Assembly (NCBI GenBank): GCA_011033025.1
Contig: WFMF01000003.1
Coordinates: 2,015,483 to 2,079,482, forward strand
Direction of reading: 5' to 3'
Source: Beroe forskalii
Lineage: Eukaryota; Ctenophora; Nuda; Beroida; Beroidae
Length of the DNA: 64,000 bases
Under the pieces are notes generated by a model. It made no database searches. It was not told the origin of the DNA and worked only from the letters and a program-made list of their open reading frames with translations. This document shows, piece by piece, positions 12,701 through 21,127 of this stretch. The translations under genes and the position numbers were made by a program. Every line of letters starts with the position of its first letter. The first letter of the stretch is position 1.

Positions 12701-12913
12701 TAAGCTAACTTATTCATCTGACTACGACAGTACATATTAATAAAATGATACTCGAATTTACCCACTGATTCTTATCGGATCTATGATGTCCATCTTTTCT
12801 GGGAGTTGAAAGGCATCAATCAGACTTGAAACAAGATCTGACCTTCCTTTTATCTTCGGAATACAAGATGTAAGCTCAATCAGTTCAGTTGACGTCACAA
12901 ATCCTATCATAGC
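6797..12913 (-). CDS. HDAC8: Histone deacetylase 8, class I zinc-dependent deacetylase, complete
   Basis: Eight exons, all GT-AG and phase-consistent: 12910-12762, 12374-12277, 12052-11952, 8279-8164, 8005-7792, 7607-7509, 7332-7200 and 6972-6797, giving 361 aa (human HDAC8 has 377). It removes acetyl groups from lysines. Visible active-site parts: the tandem histidines in [10 protein letters not shown], the metal ligands Asp and His in [11 protein letters not shown], the third ligand Asp in [11 protein letters not shown], and the catalytic-loop tyrosine in [12 protein letters not shown]. The C-terminus ([18 protein letters not shown]) aligns to the short HDAC8 tail rather than to the longer tails of HDAC1/2/3. 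The start ATG lies three bases after a strong acceptor (CCCTTCTTTCCAATAG), so an upstream leader exon, cis or trans, is likely. Intron 3 (8280-11951) carries a large foldback element. Confidence 0.95.
8281..11345. mobile_element. 3-kb foldback element with 171-bp repeats in both arms (HDAC8 intron 3)
   Basis: The left arm (from about 8304) and right arm (to about 11306) are inverted copies. The outer ends share GGAACAAATTCTACACCAAG, followed by about 150 bp of unique inverted sequence (for example AAAATCGATTTTTCGGCACT in the right arm). Inside, each arm has about five tandem copies of a 171-bp unit containing GTCGTAGAGACTTC and TTATGGGCGAAAAACTGATT. Arms run about 8304-9240 and 10260-11306; the middle is unrelated and contains a SINE fragment. 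A further 12-bp inverted match (TAGAGTCAAATC at 8281-8292 and its complement at about 11330) may extend the ends. No transposase is visible, so it is non-autonomous. Confidence 0.85.
9590..9770 (-). mobile_element. SINE fragment, body without tRNA-like head
   Basis: On the plus strand the segment reads CCTTCCTGCCCAGTGCACAG, then TTCGGCTGAGTGAACCGA and CACCCTTAGCACGATAAGCA. These match in order the copy at 26054-26218, including the GGCTGAGTGAACC and CCCTTAGCACG words. The box A part of the head is missing or too diverged to see. It sits in the loop of the foldback element. Confidence 0.6.
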
Positions 12914-14178
12914 CTATTGGAAAGAAGGGTAATAAGTTAATAAAGGAGATACACAAGTATAGAAGTAAGAGGGGATTTGATATGACGAATGAAAGTGTCA
13001 TTCAAACATTGAAGTATTCAAGAGTGTTACTTCTTCTTTGTTGAACTATAAATTTAGCAATTAGTTGAAAATTTACTTTGGTTTGGGAACTCTAAGCAAA
13101 CACAGTAATCTGAATGAGACAGAGATTATTGTAATAAAATGAAGAAATCCACGAAGTAATGACACCAATCCTAAACAAGACATACACAGGCCTCATAAGT
13201 CAATAATGAAATTCTTTGATAGAACTTTTAATGTTTTAATGGGTCTGACCCTAGAAGTTAATAAACAGGTTACAAATTCATGCATAGTCAAATTGGTGCA
13301 AATTTTGGACTGCAAATATGACTCTGAAATGATCAAAGTTTTCATTGAACTATTGATGCAAGTTACATTATTACAAGTTTACAAAAAGCTTCAAACTCCA
13401 ATAGCAGAAATAAACTGTAAAGACATGATCAACTCATGAGTTAAACTCTGCTAATTTCACATATATCAGTTGAAAATTTATCAAATACTTTAGCAATCAG
13501 CATACTGCTGTTAATTTGTCCATGTACTCATGTATCAAAATTCATCACAAAACTAAGATAGATCTATTTTCAATCTCCCCAAATTCTCTCCCTCCAATGT
13601 CAATGCAAAAAATGATTTTGAAGAATGAAGATGTAATCTTCAGACTTCGATATATGACTACAATCTACCTATGATAGTTGGAAAATTCAGTAAAATGGTT
13701 GCTACTCACCCTGCCCTATTAACCTATAACAAGGTTCACTTAGTTACACCTCGAGCATAGCCATCAGAAGCACATCTTAGACATACCTGGAACACACCTT
13801 GGGCACAATTGGGGCATATCTTTGGGTATTCTGACTGTTCCATTCTAACTGATCAGATATTTATATCTTCATAATATGATTTATTAATCTGACCATACAG
13901 CTCAGCTCCAGACATGCCTGAGATGTGCCCCAAGTGTCTGAATTCCGAGATGTGTGCAAATGTGCATCAGCATATTATCAAAATTACTGAAAATTGTACA
14001 TGACATGGATTCTAGAGATCATTATTAGTATAAATCACTTGATACTTGCATATTGTTCAAAATTTACATCATTGAAGTATCAACACAATCCAACAGAATT
14101 TTGAATTCAAAGAAATAAATATTTTCTGTTTTAATACATACAGTATAATCAGTAATTCAAATTCAGATATATATATCC
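12914..14178. other. Spacer between HDAC8 and PHF14-like gene
   Basis: AT-rich sequence with no supported exon. The 77-codon plus-strand frame at 13206-13439 has no recognisable motif. Part of the stretch presumably holds any HDAC8 leader or promoter and the region 3' of PHF14. Confidence 0.5.
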
Positions 14179-14184
14179 TTTATT
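14179..14184 (-). terminator. Poly(A) signal of the PHF14-like gene
   Basis: AATAAA on the minus strand about 44 bp downstream of the stop codon at 14228, in AT-rich context. It is the canonical hexamer at a plausible, short 3'UTR distance. Confidence 0.55.
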
Positions 14185-14227
14185 TCAGGACTAAGTAAGT
14201 ACCTAATTACTTAAATAGAAAACATTT

Positions 14228-17200
14228 TCATGATCCCATTACATCAGGTAAACTGGCATCTGAATCATTTGAGTTTTCTGAAGTGATAGTTGGGTTACTG
14301 GGGTTGGGAGGCTGACTCATTATATCTGATGGTAGAATAGTGAGGATTGTTTGATGGGATGTACTGTCTGTTTCATCGACCTCTACAATAACAGGGACAA
14401 CATTTCCACTCTCTGTATTGCTTGATTCATCTAATATTCTTACTGCTTTAATGGGGCTCATACCCAACTTCATTTTTGAATCTTCAGGGACTTTTGCAAC
14501 AGCTTTTTTGATATCCTTCATGATATTAGAAAACAGAGTTGGTTTAGGGGGAGATGAAAGTGTTGGTTGTGGCAGGCTTAAATCTGTTTCAGGTATCTTA
14601 ACACCACAATCATCTTGTGAAGTATTTTGGGGCTCTAGTATTTCACTATTCTCAGTAGTAGTATCTCTAATACCTGCATCAGCATCTTTAGATTCCAGGT
14701 TACATTTTTTCTTGCTATTTTCCTCATTTGAAGCAGCAGTGTCTTCTAACTTTCGTTTTTGACACAACAGATTATACTGTAGCTCAAATATATTTTTCCT
14801 CTTTTGAGACTTAGACAAATTGCTGTCTGTGCATTTTATAGATCCTGAGTCTTGGGATTTCTGCTTCTCAAGAAGAGGGACTGGAGCAGTTAGAGCTTCA
14901 CAAGCAATACAAATAAAACTTGATGATTTATACGACCCTGAAGTACAATACAAGTGATAATGTTTTTTACAAAAGTCACAAAAAATCTTCTGAGAAGAAT
15001 CTCTCTTTTCACATTTATTGCATGAAGTTTCTTCTGCTACATTTAATGTGCTAAGAGCAACCACATTCTCAGATGAATCTGATTTCTTTGGACTTATTTC
15101 ATTGTTCTGTGTAGGTGCCTTCTCTTTCATGTTATGTTCCTCACTTTTGTAATGATCAGGCTTTTTGACTGTCCTGCCAAATTTAGTAGATTGAGTTGAT
15201 GGTTCATCATTCAATGGTGTCTCATCCTCAGCTGCAGCTCCATTAGATTGAGTATCTAAATTTTCTTTACATTCAGCATCATTTGAGGTACATGCAGTAC
15301 AAAACCATGCCCATTTCTTGTTCACTTTAGGATTTCGCTTAACAGGTGGATCAAGACAGTGAAAGTGAAACCAGCCATGACATTCATCACAGTCAACCAT
15401 GCTTTCAAGAGCATCAGCGTGTTTGCATAATTTACAATATTTCAGTCCAATCTTCTTCTCAATAACATGAGATTTTATTTTGATGTTTTGCTTTTGCATA
15501 AGACAGTCTGGTATGTCATAGTCACTTGGCTCAACAATTGAAAGGAATTTCCATATTGCTACTGCTTGTTTCCTAATCTTTTCATACTTTTTCGAAATCT
15601 TAGGAACCTGATTCTGCAATTCATAGATTTCTGCTTGCAGTTTGTGTTCTTCCTCTCTGAGATTAAGTAAGTTTTTGTAATGATAGTTGTATCGACCAAC
15701 TATTTCTTCTTTATGAGATTGCCTCATTTCATACTGCTTGGAAAATTCCACAGAAACTTCGGGTTTGATAATTTTGGCTGTTTTTTCAGTGAAATCATGC
15801 TCTTCAATGATGTTTGCATGTGTATCTAAGCCAAATAATTCTGCCTTTTTAGTAAGCTTTGCAAAAGCACTGACAGATCCAAAAAGAGCTCTTGGATGCC
15901 TTTCTGTCATAATTGCAGGAACAATAACCTGCCCCCTATTCACAAGGTATTCTCTTCTCCTTTTGGCTAGATGTATCTTTGTAGCATTATCTAGGGTTTT
16001 AGTTTTATATGCTTTCAAATGCTCCTGGAGTAGTTGATATGACTTTTTATTAGGTCTTGCAATATCTTTGTCAACATGAACTTTGCAATATGCATAGAAT
16101 GGGTTAGTCTTCACATCTTCAGAACTATTCTCCATGAGGTATCCAAGTTTTTGAGCACAAGTTATGTGGAAGTTTGATTTACAAAGGCCAGCATCACATT
16201 CAACGACAAGTCCAGTAAATGCATACCTTGAATCTTCACACATATCACACTTCTTATAGCCAAACTTAGATGGTGGTATATCAGTAGTTATAATTGGTTC
16301 CAGCTTAGTGGTATCATTAAAACCAATTCCATCTGAATACAAAGCACATACCATGTGTGCAAACTTTCCAGAGTCAGTGGACTTCATAACTCCGGAATTG
16401 TTAGGACAGAGTTCACACTGATGATCATCTAAATTTGCAACACATGGCTCACAAAACCATGTTGTATCAATTTCATCATTTTCAGGGTCAGTTGGAGTGG
16501 CACCATAACAACCTTCATGAACAGTGATGCCACAATTATCACACTCAATAACATTGTCTTCATCAGAACCAGTTAGGCAAACACAGCAAATACTGATTTT
16601 TAATGCTTCTAACAGTGAAAGTTTTGAGCCCTTTTCAGATGACTGCTTCAATTTCTTATCAATATCAACCTTTTTTGAACTAGTATCCATCAGTGGAACA
16701 TCAGTCATGTCAACGTCCTCATGATCTTCATCATTTTCTCCCATGATTTGTTCAGTTATATCTTCCTCTTTAGCATGCCATTCTTCATCTTCAGAACTAG
16801 ACTCATCACTCATAACCTTAGCTTTTTCAGCAATTTCATTCTTATATTGGATAACTTTTATCTGTCGTTTACCAGCACCACGGGGTACAAAGAGAAATGG
16901 CATATCATCTTTAGTTATTGATACAGGTTCTAGCTCTTTTTCAGTTTCATTTTCATTTGAAACTTCATTTCTATTGTCAACAGTTTCATTTTCAGCATTG
17001 TTACATTCAACACTACCGTCGTCACTGTCATTTATGTCACTACAAGAATTGTCAGAATGGGAAGAGTTTCCTTGATCTTGCTCATCATCTGGAGAGCTTT
17101 CTGCAGATCCATCATCTTCACCTGGCTTTGCTTCCCAGTCTACATCCTCTTCATCTTCAGAATCTTCATCACTATTGACTAATTTGATCAATTTTTCTTT

Positions 17201-17356
17201 GTCTTGGGCTGGTTTTATGGTCCTCTTGGGTCTACGTTGGAGTGCAGGAAGCTCCAGACTAGCATCTACAGCGGCTCCACCTTCTTTGACAATCTCACAA
17301 GGTTCCTTGAGAAGCTGCTCCTCTTCTTCTTCAGTCATGTCATTACTTAGGTGCAT
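14228..17356 (-). CDS. PHF14: PHF14-like multi-PHD-finger chromatin protein, single uninterrupted frame
   Basis: 1042 codons with no intron. Order of parts: a basic RRPKRTIKP patch and acidic Ser/Asp/Glu-rich N-terminus (about 40-220); PHD1 at 257-305 with CDNCGITVHEGCYG; an extended zinc-knuckle/PHD module at about 313-427 with CELCPN, HMVCALY, CDMCEDSRYAFTG and HITCAQKLG; a Lys/Glu-rich coiled-coil-like stretch at about 550-600; PHD2 at about 640-690 (CKLCKHADAL, CDECHGWFHFHCLDPP); a third CxxC/CxxC zinc finger (CDFCKKHYHLYC); and a disordered tail. This matches PHF14, which reads the histone H3 tail in the nucleus. The start ATG lies three bases after an acceptor-like CCTTTCCTTTCGCAG. The absence of introns in 3.1 kb is odd beside intron-rich neighbours. 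Confidence 0.9.
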   Translation of the reverse strand: MHLSNDMTEEEEEQLLKEPCEIVKEGGAAVDASLELPALQRRPKRTIKPAQDKEKLIKLVNSDEDSEDEEDVDWEAKPGEDDGSAESSPDDEQDQGNSSHSDNSCSDINDSDDGSVECNNAENETVDNRNEVSNENETEKELEPVSITKDDMPFLFVPRGAGKRQIKVIQYKNEIAEKAKVMSDESSSEDEEWHAKEEDITEQIMGENDEDHEDVDMTDVPLMDTSSKKVDIDKKLKQSSEKGSKLSLLEALKISICCVCLTGSDEDNVIECDNCGITVHEGCYGATPTDPENDEIDTTWFCEPCVANLDDHQCELCPNNSGVMKSTDSGKFAHMVCALYSDGIGFNDTTKLEPIITTDIPPSKFGYKKCDMCEDSRYAFTGLVVECDAGLCKSNFHITCAQKLGYLMENSSEDVKTNPFYAYCKVHVDKDIARPNKKSYQLLQEHLKAYKTKTLDNATKIHLAKRRREYLVNRGQVIVPAIMTERHPRALFGSVSAFAKLTKKAELFGLDTHANIIEEHDFTEKTAKIIKPEVSVEFSKQYEMRQSHKEEIVGRYNYHYKNLLNLREEEHKLQAEIYELQNQVPKISKKYEKIRKQAVAIWKFLSIVEPSDYDIPDCLMQKQNIKIKSHVIEKKIGLKYCKLCKHADALESMVDCDECHGWFHFHCLDPPVKRNPKVNKKWAWFCTACTSNDAECKENLDTQSNGAAAEDETPLNDEPSTQSTKFGRTVKKPDHYKSEEHNMKEKAPTQNNEISPKKSDSSENVVALSTLNVAEETSCNKCEKRDSSQKIFCDFCKKHYHLYCTSGSYKSSSFICIACEALTAPVPLLEKQKSQDSGSIKCTDSNLSKSQKRKNIFELQYNLLCQKRKLEDTAASNEENSKKKCNLESKDADAGIRDTTTENSEILEPQNTSQDDCGVKIPETDLSLPQPTLSSPPKPTLFSNIMKDIKKAVAKVPEDSKMKLGMSPIKAVRILDESSNTESGNVVPVIVEVDETDSTSHQTILTILPSDIMSQPPNPSNPTITSENSNDSDASLPDVMGS

Positions 17357-17988
17357 TATCTGCGAAAGGAAAGGTTATAAAAGTATAAATAATGTGTTTA
17401 ATTATATTCAATTTACTTCATTTGAAACACTATAAATTTATTGATCACAAAAAGAATGTTAAGTTGTACAGTTATTAGACATTATAATATAATTTTGAGT
17501 ATGATTGGAATGAGAAAGGCAACAAGTAAAAGAGTTATGCAGTGATCTATTGAAGTAATATCGATGAGTCAAGGAAAACACAAAAATAAATTTTTGAATC
17601 TGTTAATAAAGTCGGACATTCAAAAAATGTACTTTATTTAACGAGCATAAATGTTAAAAGTTAGATAGTTAGATAATCTCCTCCATATATTGATAAAATA
17701 GAATATAAAAATCATTACTAAATCTCCATAGTTACTTTATATTTCTTAAAAGAAAATAAATTAAATTATATGCATAGAATATTGAAAATCTATCTACAAA
17801 CTTTCAAATAAGCTGGACTAAGTGTCTAAGTCATGCTTTATTAAACTTGAAAAATATTGAAATACTGAAAATAAAATACTGTACTGTACAATTAAAATAA
17901 TGAAATACTATCATACAGTCTGGTATAGGGTGATACAAGATACTAAGAAACATAAGATCCACATACTGAAATCAGTTACTAGAAGGTC
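17357..17988. other. AT-rich spacer upstream of the PHF14-like frame
   Basis: No exon or repeat recognised. If the PHF14-like start exon has an upstream cis-spliced partner it is not visible here. Confidence 0.4.
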
Positions 17989-18198
17989 TTAAGCAGGATT
18001 TTCGGAATAGGAAGTGAAGATTTGGTTCATAATTTCCTTGTACTTCTTGTATGCATGTTTTTTGTCTTTCTGACCTAAGTAAATGAGGTGAGATGTAACC
18101 ATTTGACCTGCACACGCAGCCAAGTTATTGAAACTGCCATCCTGAAACTTGCGATCTCCATTTTCTCGCTTGTCCTTGCTATTCTGAGATTTTAACAA
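17989..18198 (-). CDS. Probable terminal exon of an unrecognised gene
   Basis: Open from an acceptor (AAAATCTCAG|AATAGC) to a stop at 17989, about 66 codons, with KFQDGSFNNLAACAGQMVTS and HAYKKYKEIMNQIF. Codon use looks coding and a conserved-looking mixed hydrophobic/charged pattern is present, but I do not recognise the family. It is probably the last exon of the gene that begins at 19661, with a basic middle exon near 19020-19110 (KNPNKSRRINKNRRKI, donor ATTG|GTAAGC). The phases of the middle and last exons do not join directly, so at least one exon is missing from my model. Confidence 0.5.
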   Translation of the reverse strand: MLKSQNSKDKRENGDRKFQDGSFNNLAACAGQMVTSHLIYLGQKDKKHAYKKYKEIMNQIFTSYSENPA

Positions 18199-18319
18199 CA
18201 ACTTCAGTATATAATGAACACATCATATCGTCTGAACAAATCATATAATTAGTGATACTGTATATTGGTAGCTCAAACTAACGAAATAATTCTATATTTT
18301 TGTACTGTGAGTATTTAAA

Positions 18320-18760
18320 AGTTACCTTTTTTGGTATGGTGATCTGCTAACCCCTTTTTGATGACTTATCGAAAATTTGGCCAAAAAACCCCTCATTTTC
18401 ACCAGAGTGGAGATCAAAAAAGTACACAGCACTTTTCTAAATTTGCCTTAATCACCCCCACCACCCCTTTTTTTTGTAAAAAAAAAGTGTCCATGGAACT
18501 TTTAAAAAATTTCGAAAATGACCATCCACCCAGCCTCGATTTTATCACGATTTTTTGTTCCACAAAGAAGGAAATGCGTGGGCTACATGGCAGTATGACA
18601 CCCTTATTAACTCTTAGAGGGGGAGCCCCCCCCCCCTAGTTTTAGAAAGGCCCCCCTTAGAACTTTAGAAACTCCTAGGGGGCTAGGCCCAACCTATTCA
18701 CTTATTTATCCCACCTCTTTAGTAATTAGTTTAAGGCGCAGCCGAAGCTGAATGTGATAA
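18320..18760. mobile_element. Fragment of a G-run inverted-repeat element
   Basis: Contains GGGGGAGCC then a C run followed by CTAGTTTTAGAAAGG, CCCCCCTTAGAACTTTAGAA and CTCCTAGGGGGCTAGGCCC. The reverse complement matches the paired blocks at about 49815 and 50046. No coding content. It lies in an intron of the unrecognised gene. Confidence 0.5.
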
Positions 18761-19439
18761 GTTCGCTATGGGTATGGGATTGTATGTGAAAAAGTGATGT
18801 AATGATCATCAAATCTTATATAAATTTCAAGTCGAAAATTCTGTCCTTGGCTTAATCAACTTGGTTCTGGCCCAGGCCCTAAAAAATTCCAAAATTCCGG
18901 TTAATCCCAATCTCAAGAAAATCATCTTGAAATATACCTGGATCAGCTGACCTGGCAAAATCGACCACTGGTGCTTGTTCATAGAAATTAAATTCCATTT
19001 AAAACCAATAAAGCTTACCAATTTTTCTTCTATTCTTGTTTATTCTACGGCTCTTATTAGGATTCTTGACTCTGCCACCTTGTTGCATTCTTTTTTTACC
19101 CCCTGAAATTACAATTAATTAAAAAAATTAAAAAGGGGTTAATACTTCACGCTTTCATGCCACAAAGGTAAATTCTGTTATGATAGCCATAAATTAGCAG
19201 GTTGAAAACCAACAGCAGGAGCATAGGGACATTATTTGGGTCTAGGAGCAATAAATCTCCATTTAAATAAACGAACAATTGAAAATACGTAGGAAAATTA
19301 AAGTTACAGCTACCATGCATCAAATTTCTGTTTTCAGTCTCTTTAGTCTATTCCTCCTTTGTCATTATGACTCAAAATCGAACTTTTGGAATACTGTATA
19401 TTATAACTACTGTTGTAATTTCTGAAATGGTTGCATACT

Positions 19440-19661
19440 TCAGGTCTCATGTGGAGGTGAGGCTTTACTATCAGACTCTGCCACATCAGAACAAACACTT
19501 TCACATTCTTCCCAACTTTCATCTTCATCATCAGAATTGGAGTCACTATCTGCTAACTTGACCAAAAAATTCTCATCGGTTTCAGGGATGATATTCCGTT
19601 TTGATCTTCTAAGAGGAACGTTGTTCTCTTCCAAATTGTCGATATCATCAAAATCCTCCAT
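19440..19661 (-). CDS. First exon of an unrecognised gene, PHF14-N-terminus-like
   Basis: Starts at ATG 19661, one base after an AG (TTGATCTTGGTATAG), and encodes MEDFDDIDNLEEN, then LRRSKRNIIPETDENFLVKL, then an Asp/Ser/Glu-rich acidic tract. The arrangement basic RRSKR patch, Leu-Val-Lys-Leu, acidic run copies the beginning of the PHF14-like frame (RRPKRTIKP, LIKLVNSDEDSEDEED). The frame closes at 19440 and no strong donor precedes the stop, so the 3' border is uncertain. It may be a duplicated N-terminal module or an alternative first exon. Confidence 0.5.
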   Translation of the reverse strand: MEDFDDIDNLEENNVPLRRSKRNIIPETDENFLVKLADSDSNSDDEDESWEECESVCSDVAESDSKASPPHET

Positions 19662-19889
19662 CCTATACCAAGATCAAATGAACTGACTAGGTATTCAGGT
19701 ATTATAGGTACTAAACTGTATTTAATAAACATCTTAGGGCAAATTGAATAATAGTTGACATTGAAGATATTTCGTATGCTGCATTAACTTCCTTATTCTA
19801 TAAGATGTGTTATTGATACTAGTCGGTTCCCGTCCTACGGACGGCGAATGATGGCAGCCGCATGAGCTAACGGCCACATGTCCCTTTTG

Positions 19890-20430
19890 CGAAAAAAAGC
19901 TTCCCACGCCCCCAACGGTAACCCAATATTGCCGACAAAATTCTCAAAACCTTTACTCATCATAAGCAACTTCATAGCGAAGGAATTTTGAAAAAATTCG
20001 AAAATCAATTTTTTGCGAAAAAAGGGCGTGGTCTCCCACGCCCCTTAGGGTGACCCAATAATTCGGACAAAATTCTCAAAACTTTTATTCATGGCGAAGG
20101 AATTTTGAAAAACTTCGAAAGTTTAATTTTTGCGAAAAAAAGGGCGTGGCCTCCCATGCTCCTCAGAGTGACCCAATAATTCGGACAAAATTCTCAAAAT
20201 TTTTATCCATCATAAGCAACTGAATGGCGAAGGAATTTTGAAAAAATTCGAAAGTTTAATTTTTGCGAAAAAAGGGCGTGGCCCCCCACGCCCCTCAGGG
20301 TGACCCAATAATTCGGACAAAATTCTCAAAATTTTTATTCATCATAAACAACTCAATGGCGAAGGAATTTTGAAAAAATTCGAAAGTTTGATTTTTGCGA
20401 AAAAAGGGCGTGGCCCGGATGGTCGAAAAA
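19890..20430. repeat. About 130-bp tandem repeat, 4 copies
   Basis: Units share GCGAAAAAAGGGCGTGG, ACCCAATAATTCGGACAAAA, TTCTCAAAA and GCGAAGGAATTTTGAAAAA, with spacings of about 119-133 bp. No terminal structure is seen, apart from a short GC-rich lead (GTCCTACGGACGGCG) at about 19840. Confidence 0.85.
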
Positions 20431-20576
20431 TCTCTCATAATTTTTCTGATTCATTATAAAGTTTTTGCAACACGATGAAAAAAGAATTTCGTTGCCTACT
20501 TGAAACCGAATCGCCAGCCATAAATATATATAATATTATATTAACAACACGCATTATATATAGTAAGATAAGATTG

Positions 20577-20800
20577 TAATTTTCAAGAGGTTCCTTAAAA
20601 CACTATTTCCAAATTGCTTTTGATGAAGTTATTGATATTGAATGATTTTTACTGGACAGTTTCATATTTTACCGTTTGATCTATAGAATTTTGCTTGAAT
20701 GGCTAGATTATTTCCTGTAGGTTATATTTAACAATGTCTAAGCGTGTAACATACTAACATGTTTTTTTGAATTTATTATCTATTTATTATGTAAGGGGAC
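20577..20800 (+). mobile_element. LINE 3'-end fragment
   Basis: The tail ATGGCTAGATTATTTCC, then ACAATGTCTAAGCGTGTAA and an AT-rich end matches the 3' end of the CR1/L2-like fragment at 28.7 kb (GGCTAGAATATTTCC, ACAATGTCTTAGCGTGTAA). No coding part remains. Confidence 0.6.
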
Positions 20801-21127
20801 AAAGAAAAAATTATTCGGGTAATTTTCATATTTTTACATTCCTAATACGACTACATAGGCGGCAAGATGGCACCAGCTGAAAAAAAATTCTGTGTCCCCT
20901 TAAGTTATTTTTTACATAACAGTACTTCATTGATAGATAGACATCTGTTGGTACACACAATCAATAAGTAACTTGAAGTAGGCAAGGAATAAATTAAATG
21001 ACAAGAATTAAAAATACCCTTATATCATCCAGAGATATTATATAATTCGCCATTCACATAGTACACAATGCTGGCTGATCGTAAAAATCAAAAGAACCTG
21101 AAAGAATGTATTCAATAATTCTGGTTT

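Noticed and set aside
16524-17435. Plus-strand frames opposite PHF14
   Set aside because: Shadows of the PHF14 coding strand.
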